Source: Rhodococcus oryzae (GTDB lineage: Bacteria; Actinomycetota; Actinomycetes; Mycobacteriales; Mycobacteriaceae). Taken from it: DNA of 64,000 nucleotides. This document shows, piece after piece, positions 9,085 through 21,340 of this stretch. The translations under genes were made by a program, and so were the position numbers. The stretch is from the NCBI RefSeq assembly GCF_005049235.1, contig NZ_SUMD01000001.1, forward strand, positions 248,001-312,000. Reading direction: 5' to 3'. The notes beneath the pieces were generated by a model. It saw only the letters and a program-made list of their open reading frames with translations, did not search any database and was not told the DNA's origin. Each line of letters starts with the position of its first letter. Within the stretch, counting starts at the first letter, position 1.

Positions 9085-10299
9085 ATGAGTGTTCAGGAAC
9101 AGAACAGACAGGATCCGCAGATCACCGCGCCGAGGCGGTGGTCCATGCTCGGCCTCGGTGTCCTCGCCCAGGCGGCGGGCGGGGTGTTCGCCAACGCACC
9201 CGCCTTCCTCATCCCGACCCTGCACGACTCGCAGGGCATGAGCCTGGCCCGCGCCGGACTGATCGCGGCCGCACCGACGGTCGGCTTCCTCGTCAGCCTG
9301 TTCGCGTGGGGTGTGGTGGTCGACCGGATCGGCGAACGCCGGGTGCTGGCCATCGGACTCGGCGCCGCCGCCCTCGCGAGTACCGCGGCCGCGGCACTGA
9401 GCGCGTCCTTCCTGGCACTGGGGGCGTTCCTGTTCCTCGGCGGCGTGGCCGCCTCGAGCGCCAACGCCGCAAGCGGGCGGGTGGTGGTGGGCTGGTTCCC
9501 GCCGCACCGGCGCGGATTCGCGATGGGCGTGCGCCAGATGGCACTGCCCCTCGGGGTTGCGGTGGCCGCGCTGACCGTCCCGAACCTGGCCGCCGACCAC
9601 GGGATCGGCTGGGCGCTGACCGTGCCCGCGATCATCTGCGCGGTCGCCGCACTGGCCTGCCTGGTGTTCGTGGTCGACCCACCGCGGCCCAGCCGCGCGG
9701 CCGCGTCGTCGCAGGGCCTGTTGGCCAACCCGTACCGGAACCAGAGCGTGCTGTGGCGAATCCACTCGGTCTCGGCGGTGCTGGTGGTGCCGCAGTACCT
9801 GGTGTGGACCTTCGTCCCGGTCTGGCTGATCACCGACCGGCACTGGTCGGCGGCGTCGGCGGGCATCCTCATCACCGCGACCCAGCTGCTGGGCGCGCTT
9901 GGCCGGATCGGTGCGGGCATCTGGTCGGACCGGGTCGGCAGCAGGATGGGCCCGCTGCGGACCGTCGCGGTCGCCGCGGCGCTGTCCATGGCGGCGCTGG
10001 CGATCACGGACTGGCTCGACTCGCCGATCTCCGTCGCCCTGATGGTAGTGGCCTCGGTGATCACGGTGGCCGACAACGGACTCGCCTTCACCGCGGTCGC
10101 GGAGATCGCGGGCCCGTACTGGAGCGGCCGGGCACTCGGCGCCCAGAACACCGGCCAGTTCCTGGTTGCCGCATTCGTGCCGCCGGTGTTCGGTGCGGTG
10201 ATCGGGACCCTCGGCTTTCCGGCCGCCTTCGCGCTCGCCGCCGCGCTGCCGCTGGCCGCCGCCCCGCTGGTCCCCGCCGATCCACCGCCATCGACGTGA
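9085..10299 (+). CDS. MFS transporter
   Basis: 404 residues with about twelve hydrophobic segments. The MFS loop 2-3 motif appears as DRIGERRVL, and a second copy after the central loop as SDRVGSRMG. It occupies the place of Rv2994 of M. tuberculosis, a predicted exporter. The substrate is unknown. The ATG at 9085 has only a weak GGGACGG ribosome site; TATAAG and TATATT boxes lie 15-35 bases upstream in a locally AT-rich stretch. It is convergent with leuB. Confidence 0.85.
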   Translation: MSVQEQNRQDPQITAPRRWSMLGLGVLAQAAGGVFANAPAFLIPTLHDSQGMSLARAGLIAAAPTVGFLVSLFAWGVVVDRIGERRVLAIGLGAAALASTAAAALSASFLALGAFLFLGGVAASSANAASGRVVVGWFPPHRRGFAMGVRQMALPLGVAVAALTVPNLAADHGIGWALTVPAIICAVAALACLVFVVDPPRPSRAAASSQGLLANPYRNQSVLWRIHSVSAVLVVPQYLVWTFVPVWLITDRHWSAASAGILITATQLLGALGRIGAGIWSDRVGSRMGPLRTVAVAAALSMAALAITDWLDSPISVALMVVASVITVADNGLAFTAVAEIAGPYWSGRALGAQNTGQFLVAAFVPPVFGAVIGTLGFPAAFALAAALPLAAAPLVPADPPPST

Positions 10300-10311
10300 A
10301 CCACCCCGAAC

Positions 10312-10351
10312 GCACTCCGCCCGCGAACCTTTCGGTTCGCGGGCGGAGTGC
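10312..10351. terminator. 18-bp perfect hairpin between the MFS gene and leuB
   Basis: The left arm 10312-10329 (GCACTCCGCCCGCGAACC), loop TTTC, and right arm 10334-10351 are perfectly complementary. It serves convergent genes and has no T tract. Confidence 0.75.
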
Positions 10352-10372
10352 TGCTACAGAGTGTCGCCGAGC

Positions 10373-11386
10373 CTAGAGGCTCGCGGCGATGCGGTCGCCG
10401 ACCTCGGAGGTCTTGATCGGACCGTCACCGCGGGCCGCGAGGTCGGCCTCGACGGCCTGCTCGACGCGGGCCGCATCCTCCTCGCGCCCGAGGTGACGCA
10501 GCATCAGCGCCACCGACAGGATCGCGGCGGTGGGATCGGCGATGCCCTTGCCTGCGATGTCCGGAGCCGAGCCGTGCACGGGCTCGAACATCGACGGGTT
10601 GGTGCCGGAGGCGTCGATGTTGCCGGACGCCGAGAGACCGATACCACCGGTGACCGCGCCTGCCAGGTCGGTGATGATGTCGCCGAACAGGTTGTCGGTG
10701 ACGATCACGTCGAAGCGCGACGGGTCGCTGACCATGTAGATGGTGGCGGCGTCGATGTGGCAGTACGCGGTCTCGACGTCCGGGTACTCGGCGCCGACGG
10801 TCTCCACCGCACGAGACCAGATCGCGCCCGCGTTGGAGAGCACGTTGGTCTTGTGGATCAGGGTGAGGTGCTTGCGTCGCGTCTGCGCCAACTCGAAGGC
10901 GTAACGGACGACGCGCTCGGCACCGAACCACGTGTTGATCGACACCTCGGTGGCGATCTCGTGCGGCGTGCCGACGCGGATGGCGCCGCCGTTGCCGGTG
11001 TACGGGCCCTCGGTGCCCTCGCGCACCACCACGAAATCGATGTCCGGGTTGGCCGCCAGCGGCGACGTCGCGCCCGGGTACAGCCGCGACGGACGCAGGT
11101 TCACGTGGTGATCGAGCTGGAACCGCATGTTCAGCAGCAGGCCACGCTCGAGGATGCCGGGGCCGACGAGGCGCGGGTCGCCGATCGCGCCGAGCAGGAT
11201 CGCGTCGTGCTCGCGGATCTGCGCGAGCTCCGCGTCCGGCAGCAGTTCACCGGTCGCGTTGTAGCGCGTCGCGCCGAGGTCGTACTCGGTGGTCTGCAGG
11301 TCAGGGACCAGCTTGCGCAGCACCTTGAGCGCCTCTGCCGTGACCTCGACCCCGATGCCGTCGCCGGGAATGACTGCAAGCTTCAT
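10373..11386 (-). CDS. leuB: 3-isopropylmalate dehydrogenase
   Basis: The NAD-dependent enzyme of leucine synthesis that oxidises and decarboxylates 3-isopropylmalate. It opens with [12 protein letters not shown]; the substrate-site [14 protein letters not shown] and the [11 protein letters not shown] and [14 protein letters not shown] motifs are all present. I start at the ATG (11386) by family comparison. A GTG four codons upstream (11398) is possible, but GAGG lies only two bases before it. It follows serA on the same strand with an 18-30 base gap, so the two are probably co-transcribed. Confidence 0.94.
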   Translation of the reverse strand: MKLAVIPGDGIGVEVTAEALKVLRKLVPDLQTTEYDLGATRYNATGELLPDAELAQIREHDAILLGAIGDPRLVGPGILERGLLLNMRFQLDHHVNLRPSRLYPGATSPLAANPDIDFVVVREGTEGPYTGNGGAIRVGTPHEIATEVSINTWFGAERVVRYAFELAQTRRKHLTLIHKTNVLSNAGAIWSRAVETVGAEYPDVETAYCHIDAATIYMVSDPSRFDVIVTDNLFGDIITDLAGAVTGGIGLSASGNIDASGTNPSMFEPVHGSAPDIAGKGIADPTAAILSVALMLRHLGREEDAARVEQAVEADLAARGDGPIKTSEVGDRIAASL

Positions 11387-11416
11387 GTACTTACTCACTT
11401 CCTCGCAGAGACGAAA

Positions 11417-13009
11417 TCAGGACAGGTCGACCTGGGCCACGCGGGCGTCGAGCTGAGCGACGATCTCCGAGACCTCGGCGTCGCCGACCACGCGGTTCAC
11501 GCGCAGGATGACGGTCGCGCCCTCGCCCTCCACGTCCTGGCTCAGCGCCGCGGCCTGGATATCGATGCCTGCGTTGCCCAGCACGGTGCCGAGAGTGCCG
11601 AGCACGCCCGGACGATCCTGGTAGTGCACGACGAGGTTGTGACCCTCGGCGCGCAGGTCGAAGCTGCGGCCGTTGACGTTGACGATCTTCTCGATCTGCT
11701 GCAGGCCGGTCAGCGCGCCCGCGACGGCGGTGACGGTTCCGTCGGCCGCGACGGCCCGCACCTCGACCGCGCTGCGGTGCGTGAGCGCCTCGCTGTGCTT
11801 GTCGACCTCGACACTCACGCCACGCTGCTCGGCGAGCGCGGGCGCGTTGACGAAGGTGACCGGCTCGTCGCTGCTGGCCGAGAAGAGTCCGCGCAGCGCG
11901 GCGAGGCCGAGGATCTCGACGTTCTCCGCCGACAGCTCACCGCTGACGATGACCTGGATGTTCTGCACGGCCTCCGGGGAGAGGGTGCCCGCGAGCAGGC
12001 CGAGCTTGCGGACCAGGTCGAGCCACGGCGCGACCTCCTCACCAACCGGGCCACCGGAGACGTTGACGGCCTCGGGTACGAACTCGCCCGCCAGCGCCAG
12101 CAGCACGCTCTTGGCGACGTCGGTGCCCGCGCGGTCCTGGGCCTCCGAGGTGGACGCGCCGAGGTGCGGGGTGACGACGACGTTGTCGAGGTCGAACAGC
12201 TTCGAGTCGGTGCACGGCTCGGTGTTGAACACGTCCAGGCCTGCGGCGCGGACCTTGCCGGAGACGAGCGCGTCGTACAGCGCGTCCTCGTCGATCAGGC
12301 CGCCGCGGGCGGCGTTGACGATGATCAGCCCGTCCTTGGCGGTGGCGAGACGCTCGGCGTTGATCAGGCCGGCCGTCTCCTTGGTCTTCGGCAGGTGCAC
12401 GGAGATGAAGTCCGAGCGCTTGACCAGCTCGTCGATGTCGACGAGCTCGATGCCGAGCTGCGCGGCGCGGGCCGCGGGCAGGTAGGGGTCGTACGCGATG
12501 ACGTGGGTCTCGAAGGCCGCGAGGCGCTGCGCGAACAGCTGCCCGATCCGGCCGAGGCCGACGACGCCGACGGTCTTGCCGAGGATCTCGGTGCCGTTGA
12601 AGCTCGAACGCTTCCAGGTCTTCTCGCGGAGGGTGCGGTCGGCGGCCGGGATCTGGCGGGCGGTGGCCAGCAGCAGGGCGACGGCGTGCTCGGCGGCGGT
12701 GTGGATGTTCGAGGTCGGCGCGTTGACGACCATCACGCCGCGCTCGGTGGCGGCCGGGATGTCGACGTTGTCCAGGCCGACACCTGCACGGCCGACGATC
12801 TTCAGCTTGGTGCCCGCGGCGAGGACGTCCGCGTCGACGGTGGTCGCCGAGCGGACCAGGATCGCGTCGGCCTCGGGGACGGCGGCCAGCAGGGCGGGAC
12901 GGTCGGGGCCGTCGACCCAGCGCACTTCCACGCCATCGCCGAGCGCCTCGACCGTGGACGGCGCGAGCTTGTCTGCGATCAGAACAACGGGACGGCCTGG
13001 CTGGCTCAC
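11417..13009 (-). CDS. serA: D-3-phosphoglycerate dehydrogenase
   Basis: 530 residues, the long (type 1) form known from mycobacteria. Residues ~1-305 carry the substrate and NAD domains (VGRAGVGLDNVDI, the Rossmann GLGRIGQLFAQR, and the catalytic HLGASTSEAQ). Next come an intervening allosteric-substrate-binding domain (~318-450) and a C-terminal ACT domain (~455-530, with VVHYQDRPGVLGTLG) that senses serine. It catalyses the first step of serine synthesis. AGGAG lies seven bases before the GTG start. leuB follows directly. Confidence 0.95.
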   Translation of the reverse strand: MSQPGRPVVLIADKLAPSTVEALGDGVEVRWVDGPDRPALLAAVPEADAILVRSATTVDADVLAAGTKLKIVGRAGVGLDNVDIPAATERGVMVVNAPTSNIHTAAEHAVALLLATARQIPAADRTLREKTWKRSSFNGTEILGKTVGVVGLGRIGQLFAQRLAAFETHVIAYDPYLPAARAAQLGIELVDIDELVKRSDFISVHLPKTKETAGLINAERLATAKDGLIIVNAARGGLIDEDALYDALVSGKVRAAGLDVFNTEPCTDSKLFDLDNVVVTPHLGASTSEAQDRAGTDVAKSVLLALAGEFVPEAVNVSGGPVGEEVAPWLDLVRKLGLLAGTLSPEAVQNIQVIVSGELSAENVEILGLAALRGLFSASSDEPVTFVNAPALAEQRGVSVEVDKHSEALTHRSAVEVRAVAADGTVTAVAGALTGLQQIEKIVNVNGRSFDLRAEGHNLVVHYQDRPGVLGTLGTVLGNAGIDIQAAALSQDVEGEGATVILRVNRVVGDAEVSEIVAQLDARVAQVDLS

Positions 13010-13174
13010 GAGTGAACTCCTGTGTTAGGTGTCGGGCGGATCGTCCGCGGCCCGGCGCCGCCTCGGGCGCCCACGTGAGGCCGTGACCGAAGACAGCTTA
13101 GTGTGCGGGCCCCCGGGTTTCGGCACCCTGGGTGCGCCGATACCAGATAGTGGACACCTCGTGGGGCGGATCAC

Positions 13175-14869
13175 TCAACCGGAGCGGCCGGCCTCGAACG
13201 CCTCCACCGCGGCGTCGAGGGTCGGATAGAACCGATCGTGGCCGAAGCGGTCGCCGACCCCGAACAGGATCAGCCGATCCTTCACCGGTCCCTTCATCTC
13301 CGCGAAGACCAGTCGTACCCCGTGGCTGTCCAGATATTGGTCGAGCTCCACCAGCTCGTCCACCGCGGTGGTGTCGAGCCCGGTCAAGGGTTCCGAGGCG
13401 ATCACCACCCATCGGACCGGATCGGGCGCATCGGTGAAGAGCCCCCGCACGTAGTCGTCGAACAGCGCACCGTTCGCGAAGAAGAGCTGTGCGTCGAACC
13501 GCGCGATGACCAGGCCAGGGATCCGGTGGCCCTCGGGGTGCCGGGCGAGGTCGTGGTAGCCGTCGAGGCCGGGCACCACCACCAGTTCCGCACGGTACGG
13601 CTGCCACGCGTGCACGACGACCGCCACGAAGGACAGGGCGATCGCCACCACGATGCCCTCCAGCACCCCGACCAGCGCGACGCCGAGGAACGCGGCGATC
13701 GCCAGGGACGCCTCCACCTTGCTCATCCGCCACATCGCCACCATGCCGCGGACGTCCACCAGCGAGGTCGCCGCCACGATCACCACCGACGCCAGCACCG
13801 CCGACGGCAGGTAGCCGGTGACGCCGGGCGCGACGAGGATGAACAAAACGATGGCCAGCGCTCCGACCACCCCGACGAGCTGGGTCTTGGCGCCGTTCTG
13901 TTCCGCGACCGGGGTGCGCGAGGAGCTCGCGGACATCGGGAAACCACCGAGCAGCCCGCTGGCCACGTTGGCGGTGCCGATCGCGCGCATCTCGATGCTG
14001 CCGTTGACGCTCTCGCCGCGCCGCGCCGCGAAGGTGCGCGAGAGCACCCCGGTGTCGGCGAACGCGATCAGCGCGATGCCCGCGGCCGGGACGATCAGGT
14101 CGGCGACGTCGGACCAGGTCAGCCCGCCGAGAGCGGGCGCGGGTAGGCCTTGCGGCAGCGCGCCGACCATCGGGAGATCGTCCTTCAGGCCCAGGACGTA
14201 GGCCAGGACGATCGCGCCCACCACCGCGACCAGCACACCGGGGATGCGGCTGTGCATCAGCTTGAAGGCCAGGATGACCGCGATGCCCCCGATGCCGAAC
14301 GCGGCGGCGGTCGGGTCGATCTCGCCGTCGGCGATCGCGACAACGGTGTTGCGGGCCTCGTCGATGAGGTTGACCCCGTCGACGGAGAAGCCGAGCAGCT
14401 TCGGTATCTGGCTGACGACCACGACCAGGGCGATGCCGTTGAGGTAGCCGAGCCGAATCGGTTTGGACAGCAGGTCCGTGACGAAGCCCAGGTTCAGCAG
14501 GCCACCGGCGACCAGGATCAGGCCCATCAGGATGGCGAGCAGTCCGGCGAGGGCGACGGCCCGGTCCGGGTCCCCGGCAGCGAGCGGGAGGACGGCCGCG
14601 CCGATGATCGGGGCCAGCGACGAATCGGGTCCGAGCACCAGGATCTTCGAGGGACCGACCAGCGCGTAGACGAGCAGCGGGACGATGGTGGCGTAGAGGC
14701 CGGTCTCCGGAGGCAGGCCGGCCGCCTCGGCGTACCCCATGCCCGCGGGGATCAGCAGCGCGGTGAGCGCGACGCCTGCGGTGAGGTCTGGGCGCAACCA
14801 GGACCGCTCGTATCGGCGGGCCACCTCCACACCAGGAAGCCATGACCGAAGGGACGATTGTCGTGCCAT
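13175..14869 (-). CDS. SulP/SLC26-family anion transporter with STAS domain
   Basis: 564 residues. The N-terminal ~430 residues contain 10-12 membrane segments and the SulP signature (DLTAGVALTALLIPAGMGYAEAAGLPPETGLYATIVP). The final ~120 residues are a cytoplasmic STAS domain (LTGLDTTAVDELVELDQYLDSHG). SulP proteins move sulfate, bicarbonate or dicarboxylates; the substrate is not readable from sequence. It lies between ilvC and serA on the same strand, after a pair of hairpins, so it probably has its own transcription. Confidence 0.88.
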   Translation of the reverse strand: MARQSSLRSWLPGVEVARRYERSWLRPDLTAGVALTALLIPAGMGYAEAAGLPPETGLYATIVPLLVYALVGPSKILVLGPDSSLAPIIGAAVLPLAAGDPDRAVALAGLLAILMGLILVAGGLLNLGFVTDLLSKPIRLGYLNGIALVVVVSQIPKLLGFSVDGVNLIDEARNTVVAIADGEIDPTAAAFGIGGIAVILAFKLMHSRIPGVLVAVVGAIVLAYVLGLKDDLPMVGALPQGLPAPALGGLTWSDVADLIVPAAGIALIAFADTGVLSRTFAARRGESVNGSIEMRAIGTANVASGLLGGFPMSASSSRTPVAEQNGAKTQLVGVVGALAIVLFILVAPGVTGYLPSAVLASVVIVAATSLVDVRGMVAMWRMSKVEASLAIAAFLGVALVGVLEGIVVAIALSFVAVVVHAWQPYRAELVVVPGLDGYHDLARHPEGHRIPGLVIARFDAQLFFANGALFDDYVRGLFTDAPDPVRWVVIASEPLTGLDTTAVDELVELDQYLDSHGVRLVFAEMKGPVKDRLILFGVGDRFGHDRFYPTLDAAVEAFEAGRSG

Positions 14870-14894
14870 CCATCACCTACCCCGGACAACGCAA

Positions 14895-15010
14895 GGGCCC
14901 GATGCCCTCCGTGACAGTCTGCACCGTCACGGGGTGACATCGGGCCCCAAAATGCACTTCGCGCCCCGTGAGTCCTTCTGGCCCCCTACGGGACCGAAAG
15001 GACTCACGGG
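14895..15010 (-). terminator. Two hairpins between ilvC and the SulP gene
   Basis: Hairpin A: CCCGTGAGTCCTT (14965-14977) pairs with AAGGACTCACGGG (14998-15010), just after the ilvC stop. Hairpin B: GGGCCCGATG (14895-14904) pairs with CATCGGGCCC (14938-14947) and encloses a smaller CCGTGAC/GTCACGG stem. A probably ends ilvBNC. B could be a second terminator or an element in the SulP leader. Confidence 0.6.
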
Positions 15011-15022
15011 CGGCGCAGCCGC

Positions 15023-16588
<1,566 letters not shown>

Positions 16589-16592
<4 letters not shown>

Positions 16593-18541
16593 TGGTTGTC
16601 CTCCCTTGCGGCGGCAGCGGCCTGGCCGGACTGCTGCTCGCGCTCCATGGCCTCGTGGATGACGGCGGGCTCGTTGACGGCCTCGTCGTCGTCGAACAGC
16701 GGCCGGATGCCCCGCGCCGCCTGGATCTCGTCGTTGCTGGTGCCCGCGGCCACCATCGGCCACACCTGGGCGTCGGCGCCGACGATGAAGTCGATCACCA
16801 CCGGCTTGTCGTTGATGGACTGCGCCTCGCGGATCGCCGCCTCGACGTCCTCCTCGCGCTCGACGCGGATGCCGTGGCAGCCCAGCGCCTCGGCTAGCTT
16901 GACGAAGTCCGGGATCCGGATCGCGCCGTGGGTGCCGAGGTTGGTGTTGGAGTACCGCTGGTCGTAGAACAGCGTCTGCCACTGCCGGACCATGCCGAGG
17001 TTGCCGTTGTTGACCAGCGCGACCTTGATCGGCACGCCCTCGAGCGCGCAGGTCGCGAGCTCCTGGTTGGTCATCTGGAAGCAGCCGTCACCGTCGATGG
17101 CCCAGACTTCCTTGTCCGGCATGCCCATCTTGGCGCCCATCGCGGCGGGCACCGCGTAACCCATGGTGCCGAGGCCGCCGGAGTTGAGCCAGGTGCGCGG
17201 CTTCTCGTACTTGACGAACTGCGCCGCCCACATCTGGTGCTGGCCGACGCCCGCGCAGTAGATCGCGTCCGGGCCCGCGAGCCTGCCGACCGCCTCGATC
17301 ACGTACTCCGGGGACAGCGCGCCGTCCGACGGCTTGCCGTAAGCCAGCGGGTAGGTGTCGCGCAGACCGTCCAGGTACGACCACCACTCGGCGTAGTCGA
17401 GCGTGGTCCCGGTGGCCTGATCCGCCTTGATCGCCTCGATCAGCTCGGTGATCACCTCGCCGCAGTCACCGACGATCGGGACGTCCGCGTACCGGTTCTT
17501 GCCGATCTCGGCCGGGTCGATGTCGGCGTGGATGACCTTGGCGTCGGGTGCGAACGAGTCGAGCTGACCGGTCACCCGGTCGTCGAAACGCGCGCCGAGG
17601 GTGATCAGCAGGTCACTCTTCTGCAGCGCGCCGACAGCCGCGACGGTGCCGTGCATGCCCGGCATGCCGCAGTGCAGCTGGTGGCTGTCGGGGAACGCGC
17701 CGCGGGCCATCAGCGTCGTCACGACGGGGATGCCGGTCAGTTCCGCGAGCTCGAGCAGCTCGGCGGACGCGTCGGCCTTGATGACGCCGCCACCGACGTA
17801 GAGCACCGGCGACTTCGACTCCGCGATCAGCCGGGCCGCCTCGCGGACCTGCTTGCCGTGCGGCTTGCTCACCGGGCGGTAGCCGGGCAGGTGCATCTCC
17901 GGCGGCCACGAGAACGTGGTCTGCGCCTGCAGCACGTCCTTCGGGATGTCGACGAGGACGGCGCCGGGCCGACCGGAGGCCGCCAGGTAGAAGGCCTCCG
18001 CCATGATCCGCGGGATGTCGGCGCCGTCGGTGATCAGGAAGTTGTGCTTGGTCACCGGCATGGTGATGCCGGAGATGTCGGCCTCCTGGAACGCGTCGGT
18101 CCCGATCAGGCCGCGGCCGACCTGGCCGGTGATCGCGACGATCGGGACGGAGTCCATCTGCGCGTCGGCGATCGGGGTCACCAGGTTGGTGGCGCCTGGG
18201 CCGGAGGTGGCCATGCAGACACCGACCTTGCCGGTGGCCTGGGCGTATCCGGTCGCGGCGTGTCCGGCGCCCTGCTCGTGCCGGACCAGGACGTGCCGAA
18301 CCTTCTTCGAGTCGAAGAGCGGGTCGTAGACGGGCAGAACGGCGCCGCCGGGAATGCCGAATACAGTGTCGACCTCGAGCTCCTCGAGGGCCCGAACCAC
18401 GGACTGGGCGCCGGTCACTCGCTCGGGGGCGATCTGACGGCGGGTACCGGGCTGGGCGGCCGGCGCTGACGCGGGGCTGGGCTGACCCGTTCCCCCCGAC
18501 TTGCGCGGCGTGGGCTGCGGCCGTGCGGTTGGTGCGCTCAC
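16589..18541 (-). CDS. ilvB: Acetolactate synthase large (catalytic) subunit
   Basis: 650 residues. A ThDP enzyme that condenses pyruvate to acetolactate, or pyruvate with 2-ketobutyrate. The catalytic Glu is in [18 protein letters not shown], and the ThDP-binding motif runs from [15 protein letters not shown] to NN. The first ~40 residues are a Pro/Ala-rich extension often seen in actinobacteria. AGAGGA precedes the GTG start. Expression is probably set by the attenuator immediately upstream (see leader peptide and terminator entries). Confidence 0.95.
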
Positions 18542-18586
18542 TGCATAATCCTCTGGTCTTGACGGTTCAAGCTGGCTCCGGGCAAG

Positions 18587-18621
18587 AAAAAACCCCCGTC
18601 AGCAATCTTGCTGTACGAGGG
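18587..18621 (-). terminator. Attenuator terminator in front of ilvB
   Basis: On the minus strand CCCTCGT-A-CAGCA, loop AGAT, TGCTG-ACGGGGG is followed by six T. The stem is 12 bp with one bulged A and one T-G pair. It lies 46 bases before the ilvB start and 34 bases after the leader peptide stop, the standard layout of ribosome-mediated attenuation. Confidence 0.8.
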
Positions 18622-18655
18622 TGGCGCGTCGTGCTTGTGAGTTGACGAAATCGAC

Positions 18656-18703
18656 TCAGGCGGCGACGCGCCGGCCGATTACGAGCAACTCATTCTGCTT
18701 CAC
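18656..18703 (-). CDS. ilvBNC leader peptide (15 residues)
   Basis: GTG-started frame reading MKQNELLVIGRRVAA and a TGA stop. Leu-Leu-Val-Ile in a row plus a further Val are control codons for all three branched-chain amino acids. The segment GGCGCGTCG (18664-18672) inside the peptide can pair with CGACGCGCC (18623-18631), which lies next to the 5' arm of the terminator, so a ribosome stalled at Leu-Val codons would change which hairpin forms. The promoter places the transcript start at or next to the GTG, so the peptide is probably leaderless. It is too short for normal gene calling. Confidence 0.75.
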   Translation of the reverse strand: MKQNELLVIGRRVAA

Positions 18704-18710
18704 GCGCTCG

Positions 18711-18740
18711 AAGGTAGGCGCGTCAAGGGTGAACAGTCAA
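18711..18740 (-). promoter_or_regulatory. ilvB leader promoter
   Basis: TTGACT (18740-18735), an 18-base spacer, and TACCTT (18716-18711) on the minus strand. The expected start of transcription, 7-8 bases on, coincides with the GTG of the leader peptide. Confidence 0.65.
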
Positions 18741-18800
18741 CTTGGTGAGTCGGCTGTCCCAGAATGTGAGAAGCGCTGACCGCAATGCAAGGATGGTGCG

Positions 18801-19340
18801 GTGTCATCCTCATCGCAGCCCGTGCCACCGAACTCATCCTCGCACACCGCCGAACCGATCGAGCAGTCCATACACATCTCGAAGCTCGGACTCCTCGCGG
18901 TTGGCCTGCTGGCGATCTGCCTGAGCCCGGTCGTGCTCACCAAGCCGGTCCCCCTTTTGATCCTGCTGCTGATCCCCGTCGCGGTCGCCTGGTGGATGCT
19001 GCGGGTACGGACCACGGTCACCGCCGAGGGACTGCGCCTGCGCCGGATGTTCTCCACCGAGACCATCGAGTGGAGCCAGATCAAGGGCTTCCGCTTCCCC
19101 AAGCGGGGATGGGCGCGCGCCGACCTGACCGACGGCCGCGAGGTGAGCCTGCCCGTGGTCACCTTCGGTCGGCTCCCCCAGATCGCGGCGGCCAGCGGCG
19201 GCCGGGTCACCGACCCCTACGCGGCCGCGGATCGTGCGGCCCGCGAGAAGGCCGCGGCCGAGAGGGCCGCGGCCGAGAGGGCCGCGGCCGAGAAAGACGA
19301 GACCGAGTCCGGCACGGAGTCGGATCCGGGAACGAAATAG
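18801..19340 (+). CDS. PH-domain membrane protein (Cfp6-like)
   Basis: 179 residues. There are two closely spaced membrane segments (~30-68), then a bacterial PH-like domain ([40 protein letters not shown]) and an Ala/Glu/Arg-rich tail. The tail contains a perfect AAAER repeat (gccgcggccgagag units, 19245-19290) that may vary between strains. It matches Rv3004 (Cfp6) of M. tuberculosis in domain and place, divergent from ilvB. Function is not known. AAGGA precedes the GTG start. Confidence 0.8.
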   Translation: MSSSSQPVPPNSSSHTAEPIEQSIHISKLGLLAVGLLAICLSPVVLTKPVPLLILLLIPVAVAWWMLRVRTTVTAEGLRLRRMFSTETIEWSQIKGFRFPKRGWARADLTDGREVSLPVVTFGRLPQIAAASGGRVTDPYAAADRAAREKAAAERAAAERAAAEKDETESGTESDPGTK

Positions 19341-19482
19341 CCCGCGAGTAGCGTTGCTACGGACACTCGACGCCCGGGCGCCGACGGCACCAACCCATGC
19401 CGAAGACCCGCCCACCGGCCCAGCCCGCCGGAGCCGCTCGAGTCACGGCAACGTTCGCAGTTCGACGATTAAGGACAGTCCT

Positions 19483-21324
19483 ATGCCCCCGTTGAGGTCA
19501 CGCACCACCACCGTCGGACGCAATGCCGCCGGAGCCCGCGCCCTGTGGCGCGCCACCGGAATGACAGACTCCGATTTCGGCAAGCCGATCGTCGCGATCG
19601 CGAACTCGTACACCCAGTTCGTCCCCGGGCACGTGCACCTCAAGGACGTCGGCGAGATCGTGGCCGAGGCCGTGCGCGCCGCGGGCGGCGTTCCCCGCGA
19701 ATTCCACACCATCGCGGTCGACGACGGAATCGCGATGGGCCACGGCGGCATGCTCTACTCGCTGCCCAGCCGCGAGATCATCGCCGACTCGGTCGAGTAC
19801 ATGGCGAACGCGCACACCGCCGACGCCCTCGTCTGCATCTCCAACTGCGACAAGATCACCCCCGGCATGCTCAACGCCGCGATGCGCCTGAACATCCCGA
19901 CCGTCTTCGTCTCGGGCGGTCCGATGGAGGCAGGCAAGGCCGTCGTCGTCGGCGGCGTCGCACAGGCCCCCACCGACCTGATCACGGCCATCTCGGCATC
20001 CGCGAACGACGCGGTGTCCGAGGAAGGCCTCGACGAGGTCGAGCGCAGCGCCTGCCCGACCTGCGGTTCATGCTCCGGCATGTTCACGGCGAACTCGATG
20101 AACTGCCTCACCGAGGCACTCGGCCTTGCGCTGCCCGGCAACGGCTCCACCCTGGCCACCCACGAGGCCCGCCGCGCGCTGTTCTCCCGCGCGGGCACCA
20201 CGGTCGTCGAGGCCGCGCTCAAGTACTACCGCGACGAGGACGAGTCGGTGCTCCCCCGGAACATCGCCACCCCCAAGGCGTTCCGCAACGCGATGGCCCT
20301 CGACGTCGCGATGGGCGGCTCGACCAACACGGTCCTGCACACCCTCGCCGCCGCCCAGGAGGGTGAGGTCGACTTCGACCTCGACACCATCGACGAGATC
20401 AGCCGCCTGGTGCCGTGCCTGTCGAAGGTCTCGCCCAACTCCGACTACCACATGGAGGACGTGCACCGGGCGGGCGGAATCCCCGCGCTGCTCGGCGAGC
20501 TGCGTCGCGCGAACCTGCTCGAGACCGATGTCTCCACGGTCCACACCAAGAGCTTCGACCAGTGGCTCGACGACTGGGACATCCGCTCCGGCAAGGCAAC
20601 CGACGAGGCGATCGAGCTCTTCCACGCCGCACCCGGCGGGGTCCGCACCACCGAGCCGTTCTCCACCTCCAACCGCTGGAGCGCGCTCGACACCGACGCC
20701 GCCGGCGGGTGCATCCGGGACAAGGAGCACGCGTACACCGTCGAGGGCGGACTCGTCGTGCTGCGCGGCAACATCGCGCTGGACGGCGCCATCCTCAAGA
20801 CCGCGGGCATCGACGAGGAGCTGTTCTCCTTCCAGGGTCCCGCGCTCGTCGTCGAATCGCAGGAAGAGGCCGTCTCGGTGATCCTGCAGAAGAAGATCAA
20901 GTCCGGCGACGTCCTCGTGGTCCGCTACGAGGGCCCCAAGGGCGGACCGGGCATGCAGGAAATGCTGCACCCCACCGCATTCCTCAAGGGTGCGGGCCTA
21001 GGCAAGGAGTGCGCGCTCATCACCGACGGCCGCTTCTCCGGCGGCACCTCCGGCCTGTCCATCGGTCACATCTCCCCGGAGGCCGCGGCGGGCGGCGTGA
21101 TCGGCCTGGTGGAGAACGGCGACCAGGTCCGCATCGACGTCGCGACCCGGACCCTCGAGATCCTCGTCGACGACGCCGTGCTCGCCGAGCGCCGCGCCAA
21201 GATGGAGGCGTCCGAGCGTCCGTGGCAGCCGGTCGACCGCCAGCGCACCGTCACCACCGCGCTGCGCGCCTACGCGGCGCTGGCGACCTCCGCGGACAAG
21301 GGTGCCGTTCGCTACGTCCCGTAG
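19483..21324 (+). CDS. ilvD: Dihydroxy-acid dehydratase
   Basis: 613 residues from the ATG at 19483, with AAGGA seven bases upstream; the open frame extends to 19234 but without a better start. IlvD dehydrates dihydroxyvalerate-type intermediates in valine and isoleucine synthesis using an Fe-S cluster; cluster cysteines are in [12 protein letters not shown] and [16 protein letters not shown]. The C-terminal [17 protein letters not shown] is also typical. It is transcribed separately from ilvBNC and is convergent with the dehydrogenase gene. Confidence 0.95.
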   Translation: MPPLRSRTTTVGRNAAGARALWRATGMTDSDFGKPIVAIANSYTQFVPGHVHLKDVGEIVAEAVRAAGGVPREFHTIAVDDGIAMGHGGMLYSLPSREIIADSVEYMANAHTADALVCISNCDKITPGMLNAAMRLNIPTVFVSGGPMEAGKAVVVGGVAQAPTDLITAISASANDAVSEEGLDEVERSACPTCGSCSGMFTANSMNCLTEALGLALPGNGSTLATHEARRALFSRAGTTVVEAALKYYRDEDESVLPRNIATPKAFRNAMALDVAMGGSTNTVLHTLAAAQEGEVDFDLDTIDEISRLVPCLSKVSPNSDYHMEDVHRAGGIPALLGELRRANLLETDVSTVHTKSFDQWLDDWDIRSGKATDEAIELFHAAPGGVRTTEPFSTSNRWSALDTDAAGGCIRDKEHAYTVEGGLVVLRGNIALDGAILKTAGIDEELFSFQGPALVVESQEEAVSVILQKKIKSGDVLVVRYEGPKGGPGMQEMLHPTAFLKGAGLGKECALITDGRFSGGTSGLSIGHISPEAAAGGVIGLVENGDQVRIDVATRTLEILVDDAVLAERRAKMEASERPWQPVDRQRTVTTALRAYAALATSADKGAVRYVP

Positions 21325-21340
21325 TCCCCACCGTTCACAG

